A stretch of 64,000 nucleotides of DNA, taken from contig NZ_CP116805.1 of assembly GCF_028463845.1 (NCBI RefSeq), positions 2,480,001 through 2,544,000 of the forward strand. The letters are read 5' to 3'. Shown here piece by piece: positions 1-8,914 of this stretch (within the stretch, counting starts at the first letter, position 1; each line of letters starts with the position of its first letter). The position numbers and the translations under genes are program-made. Source of the DNA: Gimibacter soli (GTDB lineage Bacteria; Pseudomonadota; Alphaproteobacteria; Sphingomonadales; Kordiimonadaceae). The notes below the pieces were generated by a model that was given only the letters and a program-made list of their open reading frames with translations, did not search any database and was not told where the DNA came from.

Positions 1-699
1 GCCACGCATGCTCGCGAGAATATTCTTGATCACTGCGGCAGCACGCTCGCGGATCGCACTATAGAAATGGCTGTTGCTGATGGCCCATTCGTATAGCGGA
101 ATTTTCATCAGCTTGTCGGTCAGTTCCACACCGGGCAGATAGGTGCGAGCGGCCGGCTGCAGCGCGCCATCCACCATCTTGAAAAGGCCGGAGCGCACAT
201 TATCGTCCACGTCCGTCGTGTGCCATTCCATCAGCACAAGGTCCGGCTTGTATTTCAGGCCGCGTTCCCTGAGTGCGATCAGCTCCTCCGCCGTGCCGAA
301 GCCCGAAACGGCAAGGTTGATCACTTCCACCTTCAGCCCTTCGGCCTTCAGTCCCTCTTCCAGAAGCCATGCAAAGCTGTCTTGCAAGTCAACCTCATAG
401 CCCATCATGAAGCTGTCACCGAGGATGACGATCCGGTAAGTGCCGGGCGCCTTCTCAACCGGGATCTCGCGGTCGGCCCGCATGCCTTCGCCGTTGATAC
501 GCACTTCCACATCCACCTCGGGCGTCCACTGCCGGTAAACGGCGTTCGGGATATTGGCGCGAATGCCGTCAGGCGCGCCCGTCACATAACGCGGCATCAT
601 CGGCTGGGGGTCAAACGCCCGCAGGAAGAATTCTCCGAACACAAGGGCATAAAGCCCGATCAGTGCCCATTTGACGGTGGTTTTGAAAAATTTCTTCAC
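1..699 (-). CDS. SGNH/GDSL-family protein, N-terminally anchored (3' end cut by window edge)
   Basis: Open frame of 233 codons from a GTG at 699 running off the left edge, so the C-terminal part is missing. One hydrophobic segment lies near residues 9-24, suggesting a membrane anchor with a periplasmic domain. The nucleophile block reads VILGDSFMMGYEV, the GDS motif of SGNH hydrolases and acyltransferases. The start lies 12 bases after the stop of the MBOAT gene and the same strand carries a second SGNH gene upstream, so the three are probably one operon. Families of this type act as the periplasmic partner of MBOAT proteins in O-acylation of surface polysaccharides (AlgI with AlgJ/AlgX is the known example); the substrate here is unknown. 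Confidence 0.82.
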   Translation of the reverse strand, partial: MKKFFKTTVKWALIGLYALVFGEFFLRAFDPQPMMPRYVTGAPDGIRANIPNAVYRQWTPEVDVEVRINGEGMRADREIPVEKAPGTYRIVILGDSFMMGYEVDLQDSFAWLLEEGLKAEGLKVEVINLAVSGFGTAEELIALRERGLKYKPDLVLMEWHTTDVDDNVRSGLFKMVDGALQPAARTYLPGVELTDKLMKIPLYEWAISNSHFYSAIRERAAAVIKNILASMRG

Positions 700-711
700 A
701 GCCCCGCCCCC

Positions 712-2295
712 CTAGAAATCGAAATAGATGAAGGCCTGCGTCTGCACGGCCGGAAGGAAAAGCAGGCCATAAAGGATGGCAAGCGCGAGATTGAGCCGGA
801 TGAATTTCGGCACCCGCCAGAAAAACTCCAGATCGCGCATCCGGAACTGGATGATCTGCACCAGCACCAATGGCGCGATATAATGGAGCACCCTGACGAT
901 GCTCGGGTCGGTCCAGCCCTCGGTCCCGAACAGCCCGATGAAATAGGTGCCAAGGCTCGCCATGTCGTTGGCGCGGAAGATCAGCCAGCCAATGAGCGTG
1001 AAGCCGAACATGACGGCCATCAGGAGCCCGTTGATCGCCACCCGGCTCGCCATCGCGCGGTTCTTGAAGCCCTCGAGCCAGTCGTCGATGTTGAAGATGC
1101 GGTAGATGACAAGGAGCAGGCCGTGATACGTGCCCCACAGAACAAAGGTCCAGCTCGCCCCGTGCCACAGCCCGCCAAGGATCATCGTCAGCGAAAGGTT
1201 GCGGTAGGTGCCAATCGCCCCGCCCCGGTTACCGCCGAGCGAGATATAAAGATAGTCGCGAAGCCAGCTTGAAAGGCTGATATGCCAGCGCCGCCAAAAC
1301 TCGCTGGGCGTGCGCGAGACATAAGGCAGGTTGAAGTTCAGCATCAGATCGAAGCCGAGCATGCGGGCAGAGCCGCGCGCCATATCGCTATAGCCTGAAA
1401 AATCGCAGTAAATCTGGAAGGTGAAGGCCAGAAGCCCGGCAAACAGCTGCCCCGCTGTCATCAGCGAGGGGTCCGCGAAAGCCTGATTGGCGATGGGCGC
1501 GATATTGTCCGCAATCACCACCTTCTTGAACATGCCCCAGGCAAAGAGCACGGCGCCCGTCTGGATATTCTCCCAGTTCAGGTGGCGCAGGCGGTCGAAC
1601 TGCGGCAACAGGTGCGCGGCGCGCTCCACGGGGCCAGCCACAAGTTGCGGGAAGAAAGCGACGAAGGCGGCAAGTTCGATGAAACGATCGGTGGGCTTCA
1701 GGTTGCCGCGATACGCGTCGATCGTGTAGCTGAGCGTCTGGAAGGTATAGAAGGAAATACCGACCGGCAGCACGATCTCGAGCGTTACGTAGCTGAAACC
1801 GATGCCGAAGGTATCGCCGAGCGCCACGAGCGATTCCGCAAAGAAGTTCAGATACTTGAAGACGCCGAGAATGCTCAGGTTGATGACCACACTGGAGACG
1901 ACATAGAATTTCCGGCGGGCGGCTTCATCCATGCGGCGCGACAGGAACTCGATACCGACAAGGATGGCGCCAAGGCCCATCACCGCCAGGAAATACTGGC
2001 CGGATGTCTCCCACTGCGCGCCAAGCGCCACAAACGAGCCCACAAACAGATAGCCAAGCGCGGTGCCAACCTGACGGTTGGTGATCTTGTTACCCGCGGC
2101 CCCAAGCCCTGCCAGATAGTCGGTCGCGGTCGACGCGATGATCAGGACCAGAAAGCGCTCATCCCAGGCGCCATAGAAGACATAGCTGCCAATCAGGATC
2201 AGAATATTCTGGAGGCGCAGATGCTTCCGGGTCAGATAGTAAAGGCCGAAGAAGACTGTGAAGAAGGCGAAGAAAAGCGGCGTTTGAAATAGCAT
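712..2295 (-). CDS. MBOAT-family membrane O-acyltransferase (AlgI/DltB type)
   Basis: 527-residue polytopic membrane protein, normal length for the AlgI branch of the MBOAT family. Diagnostic blocks are QIYCDFSGYSDMARG near residue 294, EFWRRWHISLSSWLRDYLY near 332 with the first conserved His at 338, and GGLWHGASW near 374 with the second essential His at 378. Such proteins pass acyl (usually acetyl) groups across the inner membrane to a periplasmic acceptor. Here the gene sits between two SGNH-domain genes with gaps of 3 and 12 bases, a strong sign of one transcription unit acting on a secreted glycan. The acceptor cannot be told from sequence; no alginate genes are visible in the window. 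Confidence 0.93.
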   Translation of the reverse strand: MLFQTPLFFAFFTVFFGLYYLTRKHLRLQNILILIGSYVFYGAWDERFLVLIIASTATDYLAGLGAAGNKITNRQVGTALGYLFVGSFVALGAQWETSGQYFLAVMGLGAILVGIEFLSRRMDEAARRKFYVVSSVVINLSILGVFKYLNFFAESLVALGDTFGIGFSYVTLEIVLPVGISFYTFQTLSYTIDAYRGNLKPTDRFIELAAFVAFFPQLVAGPVERAAHLLPQFDRLRHLNWENIQTGAVLFAWGMFKKVVIADNIAPIANQAFADPSLMTAGQLFAGLLAFTFQIYCDFSGYSDMARGSARMLGFDLMLNFNLPYVSRTPSEFWRRWHISLSSWLRDYLYISLGGNRGGAIGTYRNLSLTMILGGLWHGASWTFVLWGTYHGLLLVIYRIFNIDDWLEGFKNRAMASRVAINGLLMAVMFGFTLIGWLIFRANDMASLGTYFIGLFGTEGWTDPSIVRVLHYIAPLVLVQIIQFRMRDLEFFWRVPKFIRLNLALAILYGLLFLPAVQTQAFIYFDF

Positions 2296-2298
2296 AAG

Positions 2299-3042
2299 TC
2301 AGTCATCCATAACGCCGCGCAGCGCGGCCGCAATGCGTTCGTATCCTAGCGGAGAATAATGAAGGGCGTCCACGAAGTTTTCCCGCCCATATTCGCCCCC
2401 TGCCATCAGCACCATTTCAAGGGGCAGATAGATGACCCCTTCGCCATTCAATTCGGCAAGCCTCTCATTGAGAGCCTCGACATCGGGGCTGGAATCACCC
2501 CAGAGAAGCGCGCGGGCAATGTCTGGCTGAACCGGCGGGGTAACGGAAGGGATAATCACCTCGATGCCCGCCTCGCGGCAGGCAGCAATCATGGCAGCCA
2601 GATTGGCTTGTGCTGCAGCTACGATACCGGCGCGTTTGCCATCTTCCAGCATCGAGGCCGTATTCAGGTCGTTGATGCCTGCGAAAATGATGACGGCATC
2701 GGGCTTGCGCTCTATCACGTCTTTCTGCAGGCGCACCAGCATGTTAGGCGTCGTATCACCGCCGATGCCGGCAATTTCGACGCCGCGACCAAGAAGCGCG
2801 TCCGCCCCGCGAAAGTTGGCTGCGCGGCTGTCGCCAAAAATCACAATATCCGGGGATGGTGCGCCGCTTCGATCCGCCACGCTCGCCCAGCCAGGTTCAA
2901 GATGGCCAAGGCGATACTCGATGTAAAAGGCACGGGCAGCGAAAAAGGCGACAATTGCTGAAGCCAGCAAGACGACGGTCACTCTGGACCAGAATTTCTG
3001 CCGTTTCGTCAAGCCGCCCCTCCCCCGGTCTGGCTTGCGCAA
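2299..3042 (-). CDS. SGNH/GDSL-family hydrolase or acyltransferase with N-terminal anchor
   Basis: 247 residues. A single transmembrane segment at about residues 20-38 is followed by an SGNH domain: block I DIVIFGDSR (Ser 72), block III FAGINDL (Asn 124) and block V DALHYSPLGYERIA with the Asp/His pair near the C-terminus. All catalytic blocks are present, so it should be active, probably in the periplasm. It is the first gene of the SGNH-MBOAT-SGNH operon; its stop lies 3 bases before the MBOAT start. It could be the acyl-transfer partner of the MBOAT protein or a de-acylating esterase that balances it. Confidence 0.86.
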   Translation of the reverse strand: MRKPDRGRGGLTKRQKFWSRVTVVLLASAIVAFFAARAFYIEYRLGHLEPGWASVADRSGAPSPDIVIFGDSRAANFRGADALLGRGVEIAGIGGDTTPNMLVRLQKDVIERKPDAVIIFAGINDLNTASMLEDGKRAGIVAAAQANLAAMIAACREAGIEVIIPSVTPPVQPDIARALLWGDSSPDVEALNERLAELNGEGVIYLPLEMVLMAGGEYGRENFVDALHYSPLGYERIAAALRGVMDD

Positions 3043-3053
3043 CTGTGCGCGTG

Positions 3054-3130
<77 letters not shown>

Positions 3131-3167
3131 CCTTGGGCCTCGTGACCGGCGCTAACGCCGGCCCGCT

Positions 3168-3455
3168 TCAGGCCGTATATTTGAAATTGTCGGCATAGGC
3201 CTGGATATTGCGCTTGCGCGAATGATCCGGCGCTACGGTGTACTCAAGCCCCATGCGCTTGGCATAGCTTTCAGCTTCTTCGAGCGTGTCGAATTTCAGC
3301 CGGACCTGACCTTTGGTATCACCCGAGCCCACCCAGCCCATCACGGGGTCGAGCGTCTTGCCCTTCTCGGGCTCAAACTCGAGAAACCATTGCCGCGTGT
3401 TGCGGGTGCCGGACTGCATGGCGGTCTTGGACGGACGATAGATGCGTGCACTCAT
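3168..3455 (-). CDS. Complex I accessory subunit of the NDUFS4 type (ETC complex I subunit)
   Basis: 95 residues, the usual size of the alphaproteobacterial homologue of mitochondrial NDUFS4. The frame contains the typical path: an N-terminal ARIYRPSKTAMQSG stretch, a central WFLEFEP and DPVMGWVGSGDTKGQ region, the LKFDTLEEAESYAKRMG helix, and a C-terminal RKRNIQAYADNFKY tail. The family stabilises the N-module of NADH:quinone oxidoreductase at the inner membrane. It lies alone, away from the nuo operon, downstream of nothing obvious on the same strand. Its presence supports an alphaproteobacterial host. Confidence 0.93.
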   Translation of the reverse strand: MSARIYRPSKTAMQSGTRNTRQWFLEFEPEKGKTLDPVMGWVGSGDTKGQVRLKFDTLEEAESYAKRMGLEYTVAPDHSRKRNIQAYADNFKYTA

Positions 3456-3547
3456 GGCTTTTCGTTCCTGTATCAGGGGTAGGCGAATTGGAGCTACCCA
3501 TTAACGCATTTTTCCGGCAAGCGAAACACCCAGTTTGCAGCCGGATG

Positions 3548-4282
3548 TTAGAAGACAAGCGAGGCCAGCGCGTGTTTCACCGGCAGGCACCGCACGCCGC
3601 TTTTAGCAACGGCATCCACCACGGCTCTGAATTCATCCGGGCGACAGCCGAAGGGGCTCGGTTTTTCAGCCACCTCGTGGGTGTAGAAGATCAGCCAGCC
3701 GCCGTTCGCCGCCACGTCGGCAATCTTGCCTTCAAGGGCCGCAAGGTCAAACCCGTTGCTGTAAATCTGGTTGGCGCGAAGGTTGCCAAGGTCGGCAAGC
3801 CCCCGGTTGATGCCCCCGGTCACGCCCCGTGCACTGCCGAAACGGTCGCTCGCCAGCCGTTTGGCGGCAACCGACATCTTGCCGAAGGGATAGGCAAAGC
3901 TGTAGGGCGCAAGGCCGGTCAGTTCGGTGATCGCGACCTTGTTCTTTTCAAGGTCAGTGGCAACCGCCGCCGCGCTGTTTGCCTGACAGTCCATATGGCT
4001 GAAGGTATGGCAGCCGATTTCGTGACCGGCATCGAAAGCGGTTTTCACCGTGTCCGCGCTCGCGATGCTATGGCCTTCAAGCTCGGCGTCTATCAGTCCG
4101 GCGCACAGATAGAAGGTCCCGGTCATGTCGGCCGCTTCCAGAATGCGCCCGCCCTGCTCGTAGGCATCCACATGGAAATCATCGAAGCAGAAGCTGATCG
4201 CACCCCGGCCCTTCGGCAGGGTCATGCGGCGGCTCGGTGCATAGCGGGCGACGCGGCGCTCGATCTTTTCAAGAAGCGACAT
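3548..4282 (-). CDS. Polysaccharide deacetylase (NodB-homology domain)
   Basis: 244 residues. NodB motifs are visible: motif 1 ISFCFDDFH with the Asp pair at residues 34-35, motif 2 HTFSH with metal-ligand histidines 92 and 96, a YPFGK region near 130, and a late FYTHE histidine. No signal peptide is evident, so it may act in the cytoplasm or be exported in another way. The start overlaps the 3' end of the FkbH-type gene by 14 bases, so the two are translated from the same message. Substrate is probably an N-acetylated sugar in a surface glycan; that is inference from the family and neighbours. Confidence 0.88.
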   Translation of the reverse strand: MSLLEKIERRVARYAPSRRMTLPKGRGAISFCFDDFHVDAYEQGGRILEAADMTGTFYLCAGLIDAELEGHSIASADTVKTAFDAGHEIGCHTFSHMDCQANSAAAVATDLEKNKVAITELTGLAPYSFAYPFGKMSVAAKRLASDRFGSARGVTGGINRGLADLGNLRANQIYSNGFDLAALEGKIADVAANGGWLIFYTHEVAEKPSPFGCRPDEFRAVVDAVAKSGVRCLPVKHALASLVF

Positions 4283-6113
4283 GATCGATCACCTTCACAT
4301 TGACGATATCCTGATGGTCGAAAGGCTTGCCGTCCGGCCGTTGCAGAATCTTGAAGTCCCCGTCCATGCCAACCTCATCGAAGCCGAGCTTCGAGAAAAT
4401 CTCGGCGGGCTTGATGTTGCGGTCGCTCGGCTTGAAGCGGATTTTCATGTCCGCGCCCTGGCTTTCCAGAAAATGCTGGATCACGGCATGATCGACATAT
4501 TTGCCCTGGATACGGCAGCTGAACATCAGGTCCTCGAGAAGCCCGGCTGGCCTGTCAAAGATCGCCAGGCCCACGATGCCGTAATTGCCGAAGCGGTCGG
4601 ACGCGTGCACCAGCATGGCAAGCTTGTTGTCACTCGCCGCGATTTCGGCAAGCTGCGTTTTGGTGTAGCGGCAGCCCGAGAAGTTCATCTGGTTGGTGCG
4701 CTGTGCCAGCTCGTGGGCGCGCGGCAACCGGTCCTCCGACAGGGGCTCCATCTCAACCTGCAGGTTACAGCCACGCAGGAAGGCAAGGAAATCCGCCTCG
4801 CCGTTGGTGGCAAGGAAGCTGTTGCGGCTCATTTCGTCGCGGTACATCTGGCGGCGCCCGGCGCTTTCGTCGGTCACTTCCACATCGAACGAGGGATGAT
4901 CCCGCCAGCTTTCAAAATCAAGCGCATCGAAGGTGCGCACCGCCGGATGGATCGTCGACACTTCCTCGCGCTCGAACGGCTGGTCATCAATGAAGGCGAA
5001 GGTATCAATCCCGATATTCAGGCTTTGCCGGATGATATCAATCGACTGGCTTTTGGGCCCCCAGTTGATTTGCGGATAGAGGAAATATTCCTCGATGCCG
5101 AGCTCACGGAGCTTCGCGAGGCCATCGGCCTCGTTATTCTTGCTGGCGACCGAATGCAGGATGCCCCTGGCGTCCATCGCCTTGATGAAATCGATCAGCT
5201 CGGTGCGCGCAACCAATTTGTCGGCGCCGTCCTCAATCAGCACCCCTTTCCAGAGCGTGTTATCGAGGTCCCAGATGATGCATTTCACTTTGTCTGCGGG
5301 GGTTTTCTTGGCTTCCTTCTTGGCGGCGGGCTTTGCAGCCGCCGACAGGAACTTCTGCGGATCACGCAGCTGCACGAAATCAGCGAACAGGAAGGCGATA
5401 TCTATATTGCCACCCTCTTCCGCCGGATAAACCGCCACGAAATAATCACCGGAAAGATCGATGAGCGCCGAGATCGACGCGAGATCGATCACCACACTCG
5501 TCAGGCCCGGCTCAATCGTCACATTCTTCTGGAACACGCCGGTGCGGCCATCCTTGTTGCGAAACTCAAGGATGAGGCTCGCCGCTTTGCCGGAAAGGCT
5601 GACGGCCTGCAGCAGGAAGGCATGCGATGCCGTCACCGGTACGCTGGCGCTGCGACGCGCGAGCTTCGATTTCAGGCCATAGAATTTACGGGCCGCCCAG
5701 GTACGCGCCCCGTGCGGTACAGGAAAGTGCCAGATCAGGCTGCCGATCACGGACGAAAGGCCAAGCGCGAGCGATGTGATAAGCCCACCCCGCAGCGCAT
5801 GACTGCCGATGGCTTCAAGCTTTGCCCATTTCCCGTAAGCAACCCGCGCCATCTTCGCGCCGTCCGGCCCCGAGGCAACCTCGAAACCGCGGCGGAACCG
5901 GGCACATTTGAAATCGCGGCGCGGCGCATAGAACTGGCAGGACGTGAAACAGGCCGGCATCGTGCATTCGCTGCAATGTTCCGACCATGAAAGAAGCGAC
6001 CGCCCGACAATGTCACCCGGCTGTACAAGGCCGGTGAGTGCGTCTGCCCCGAGGCCTTCGGGCCAGGCGATGCGCTTCACATTGCCGGATTCACTTTCAA
6101 TCAGCATTGCCAT
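4269..6113 (-). CDS. FkbH-type HAD-IIIC/GNAT protein with cysteine-rich N-terminal extension
   Basis: 614 residues, about twice a minimal FkbH domain. C-terminal half: HAD-IIIC phosphatase core with the DLDNT motif at residues 282-286 and FIDDQPFEREEV, then a GNAT-like part with LAQRTNQMNFSG and a SCRIQGKYVDHAVIQHF block. FkbH proteins load three-carbon units such as glyceryl groups onto carriers or glycans. The N-terminal 260 residues are unusual: five cysteines at 47, 50, 55, 59 and 70, a hydrophobic stretch near 108-128, and a likely beta-sandwich at about 160-250, then an Ala/Lys linker. The gene is translationally coupled to the deacetylase. A second ATG at 6107 is also possible. Confidence 0.85.
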   Translation of the reverse strand: MAMLIESESGNVKRIAWPEGLGADALTGLVQPGDIVGRSLLSWSEHCSECTMPACFTSCQFYAPRRDFKCARFRRGFEVASGPDGAKMARVAYGKWAKLEAIGSHALRGGLITSLALGLSSVIGSLIWHFPVPHGARTWAARKFYGLKSKLARRSASVPVTASHAFLLQAVSLSGKAASLILEFRNKDGRTGVFQKNVTIEPGLTSVVIDLASISALIDLSGDYFVAVYPAEEGGNIDIAFLFADFVQLRDPQKFLSAAAKPAAKKEAKKTPADKVKCIIWDLDNTLWKGVLIEDGADKLVARTELIDFIKAMDARGILHSVASKNNEADGLAKLRELGIEEYFLYPQINWGPKSQSIDIIRQSLNIGIDTFAFIDDQPFEREEVSTIHPAVRTFDALDFESWRDHPSFDVEVTDESAGRRQMYRDEMSRNSFLATNGEADFLAFLRGCNLQVEMEPLSEDRLPRAHELAQRTNQMNFSGCRYTKTQLAEIAASDNKLAMLVHASDRFGNYGIVGLAIFDRPAGLLEDLMFSCRIQGKYVDHAVIQHFLESQGADMKIRFKPSDRNIKPAEIFSKLGFDEVGMDGDFKILQRPDGKPFDHQDIVNVKVIDHVAS

Positions 6114-6315
6114 CAGTCGTTTCCGTCTTCCGTCTCGCGCCGGGAAAGGGGTCCCGGTCGCTCGCTAACAGGTAAGTAATATCGGAAGCAACCGCAATAG
6201 GCTAGCCGCCGACGGGAAAGTGATTGTTGAAACGCGTCTCATATCACCTGCCCTGTTGCAACGGCGGCGAATGTATCGTGAAATCATGAATGAATGATGG
6301 GAGGGAGAACCAGTC

Positions 6316-7119
6316 ATGTCCGTTACATTCGACTTTACAGGCAAAACCGTTTTCGTGTTTGGCGGCACCAGCGGCATCAATCTTGGCATTGCCGAGGCTT
6401 TCGCTGCACGTGGCGCGCTGGTCGGCGTCGCCAGCCGGTCGGAAGACAAGGTGAATGCGGCCGTCGCACGGCTTGAAAGCCTTGGCGCCAAAGCCGCCGG
6501 CTATCCACTTGACGTCCGCAATGTGGAAGCAGTGCGCGACGCACTGAAGGCTTTCCATGCCGCCCATGGCCAGATCGACATCCTCATTTCGGGCGCGGCC
6601 GGCAACTTCCCCGCCCCTGCCCTTGGCATGTCGGCCAACGCCTTCAAATCGGTCGTCGACATCGATCTTCTCGGCACCTTCCATGTGATGCAAAGCGCCC
6701 AGCCTTATCTCAGGGTACCCGGCGCCTCCATCATCAATATCTCGGCCCCGCAGGCCTGGATTCCTATGATGCTGCAGGCCCATGTGTGCGCCGCCAAATC
6801 GGGGGTCGATATGCTGACCCGCACACTGGCCATGGAATGGGGCCCGATGGGCATCCGGGTGAACTCGATCTCGCCCGGCCCCATCGATGGCACCGAAGGC
6901 ATGAAGCGGCTTGCACCGACGCCGGCAGCGGTGAAAGCCACCGTTGAAAGCGTGCCGCTGATGCGCATGGGCGCGGTCAGCGAGATTGCCGACGCGGCCA
7001 TGTTCCTGTCGTCCCCTGCAGCGGCCTATGTCAGTGGCGTGGTTCTACCCGTGGATGGCGGCTGGAGCCTTGCCGGCGCAGGCACCCTGTCGATGGCAAT
7101 GGTCAAGGGGCAGATTTAG
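6316..7119 (+). CDS. SDR-family oxidoreductase, 2,4-dienoyl-CoA reductase-like
   Basis: 267 residues with a classical SDR fold. The NAD(P) site reads TVFVFGGTSGINLGIAEAF near residues 10-28. The catalytic region is ISAPQAWIPMMLQAHVCAAKSGVDML: the usual Tyr of YxxxK is missing and the Lys is retained, followed by WGPMGIRVNSISPGPIDGTEG. This arrangement matches the peroxisomal-type 2,4-dienoyl-CoA reductases, which use other acid residues. Role would be reduction of dienoyl-CoA during beta-oxidation of polyunsaturated fatty acids. ATG at 6316 follows GGGAGGGAGAACC. The 3' end overlaps the convergent membrane-protein gene by 17 bases. Confidence 0.85.
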   Translation: MSVTFDFTGKTVFVFGGTSGINLGIAEAFAARGALVGVASRSEDKVNAAVARLESLGAKAAGYPLDVRNVEAVRDALKAFHAAHGQIDILISGAAGNFPAPALGMSANAFKSVVDIDLLGTFHVMQSAQPYLRVPGASIINISAPQAWIPMMLQAHVCAAKSGVDMLTRTLAMEWGPMGIRVNSISPGPIDGTEGMKRLAPTPAAVKATVESVPLMRMGAVSEIADAAMFLSSPAAAYVSGVVLPVDGGWSLAGAGTLSMAMVKGQI

Positions 7120-8671
7120 GCTCGATCCGGTAGATATCGTAGAAACTGCCGTTCAACACGGGGTGGAAGTTGGCCGGAATTTCGGCCCCGCCCCGCGCAC
7201 TGCCGCAGAGGATCGCATAGTCAAAGCCCGATGCTGCCAGCGCCTGCAGCTTTTCATTGGTGAGAGGCTGGTTGAAACCATGCCGGTAACGCGGGAACGA
7301 CGGCATCGCGTCGTCCGCTGCCGCCATCGCGCCAATCGCCCGCAGCGGCTGCTGGCCCGGGATGGTGAATAGCTGCGCGCCCACATGATGGACCAGCATC
7401 AACAGCGAATCGAGCGGCTGGCAGCGCGGTAACGAGTCGCGCCGGCCATTTACCGGCGCAATCGTGATCGGCTTGACAAGCGCCTCGGGCTCGATCAGCG
7501 CCGATGCTTCAGCAAGATACGCGCTGTAAGCGCTCTCGCTTTTCTGCAGATATGCCCCGAGCATTGCGCTTTGCACGACGGCGCCAAGCGACAAGGCAGC
7601 GACGAGCGTGCGGGTGCGAACCTCAGCCGTCAACCCTGCGGCCAGCGCGATCAGCAGCAAGAGCGGCACGCGAATTTCCAGATAGCTCGCCCCGAAAAAG
7701 TTCGGGGGAATGGTGACAAGCAGCAAGAGAGCCGCGGCGACCGGCATCAGCGGCGGCCAGATACCTGCGACCCGGCGGTGCCGTGCGAAGGCATAGATCA
7801 GGACAGCAAACAGCAGGCTGTTCAGAGCGATATCCGCCAAAAAGAATCCTGATTCGACCGTGGTCAATGTCACCACAAGGCGTTCCTTGATCTCCCACAC
7901 GGTGCGCGCCATCAGGCTGCCCGCATCCGGATAGGTGGCAAGCACACGGTCAACGCCAACGGCATAGCCGCCGCTCGCTTCGGCCGTGCGGGTCATGAAG
8001 AAGGCGGCAACCGGCACCAGGGCATGCCCGGCAAGCCAGAGCGCGTCGGTGAAGAGCGTGCGGATATCCCGTGGCTCCCGACGCCACCATCCGGCAAAGA
8101 TCAGCACACCGGCCATCAGCCCGTAAAAGACGAAGGCAAGCCCATGGCACAGGAAAACCATGAAGGCGAGCGGTAGCTGGATCAGATAGTGCCGCCGTAC
8201 CAGCCGCCAGTTATCGTCCAGCGTCAAGCGCAGCAGGAACAGCGACAGCGCGAAACCAAGGAGGAAATTGATGAAGCCCCAGCCGAGCACATAATTGTGG
8301 GAGAAAAGTGCCGCGACGGGCGCGGCCAGCCGCATATCGGCGCGCATCAGTTGCATCGCCGCAAGCCCGCCCCAATACATCAGCGAGACAAGCGCCAGAA
8401 TGCAAACCTTCGCCGCAATCAGCGGCGGCAGCCAGTTGAAGACGGGCCACGCGGCCAGATCGAACCCCAGATTGGGCATCAGGGCCCAGGCGGGAGCATA
8501 CCATTCCCTGAACTGCGGCACTTCATCAAAGTGCGTCAGCACAAAGAGGCGGGCGGCATGATTGTAAAGGTCGACAAAGGGGTAAAGCTGCACCAGCAAG
8601 AATGGCGCAAGCGCGACGGCAAAGAACAGGATGGCCCACCACCTGGACGTCACGAATTCCCCCTGATGCAT
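7103..8671 (-). CDS. Polytopic membrane protein of unknown function
   Basis: 522 residues with about ten to twelve hydrophobic segments spread over residues 10-400 and a soluble C-terminal tail of roughly 120 residues. An early loop after the first segment contains DLYNHAARL and a further acidic patch, a layout like membrane glycosyltransferases of the PMT/GT-C kind, but I see no motif that proves it. The ATG at 8671 is one choice; a GTG at 8653 preceded by AGGGGG five bases upstream is at least as good. No gene on the same strand is close, so it seems to be monocistronic. Confidence 0.75.
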   Translation of the reverse strand: MHQGEFVTSRWWAILFFAVALAPFLLVQLYPFVDLYNHAARLFVLTHFDEVPQFREWYAPAWALMPNLGFDLAAWPVFNWLPPLIAAKVCILALVSLMYWGGLAAMQLMRADMRLAAPVAALFSHNYVLGWGFINFLLGFALSLFLLRLTLDDNWRLVRRHYLIQLPLAFMVFLCHGLAFVFYGLMAGVLIFAGWWRREPRDIRTLFTDALWLAGHALVPVAAFFMTRTAEASGGYAVGVDRVLATYPDAGSLMARTVWEIKERLVVTLTTVESGFFLADIALNSLLFAVLIYAFARHRRVAGIWPPLMPVAAALLLLVTIPPNFFGASYLEIRVPLLLLIALAAGLTAEVRTRTLVAALSLGAVVQSAMLGAYLQKSESAYSAYLAEASALIEPEALVKPITIAPVNGRRDSLPRCQPLDSLLMLVHHVGAQLFTIPGQQPLRAIGAMAAADDAMPSFPRYRHGFNQPLTNEKLQALAASGFDYAILCGSARGGAEIPANFHPVLNGSFYDIYRIEPKSAP

Positions 8672-8914
8672 CCGATGCGATCAGCCCCCTGATCGATCTA
8701 ACGGTTTATGCTTTCCATTGACGATACTGCCCGCTTCTGCATTGCGCAACCTGCGGCATCACAACGGGGCGGAAGGCGTACCATACATTGGCGACCTATA
8801 TACAATTTTTACGATGCGCTAACACTTGATTCACGAATTGTCCGCTAAATATACAACCATTCACTGTAATTTCTGCGGGTAACGGCGGATGTTGTGCCGG
8901 AAGGAGAGAGTTGA
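8672..8914. other. Divergent intergenic region
   Basis: About 240 bases, noticeably AT-richer in the middle than the flanking genes, lying between the minus-strand membrane protein and the plus-strand DUF2726 gene. It must hold both promoters, but I do not see a convincing -35/-10 pair or operator. A Shine-Dalgarno sequence AAGGAGAG ends just before the ATG at 8915. Confidence 0.5.

Noticed and set aside
220-1272. 350-codon plus-strand open frame opposite the SGNH and MBOAT genes
   Set aside because: His/Arg/Asp-rich shadow sequence with no domain; the minus strand carries clear MBOAT motifs over the same bases.
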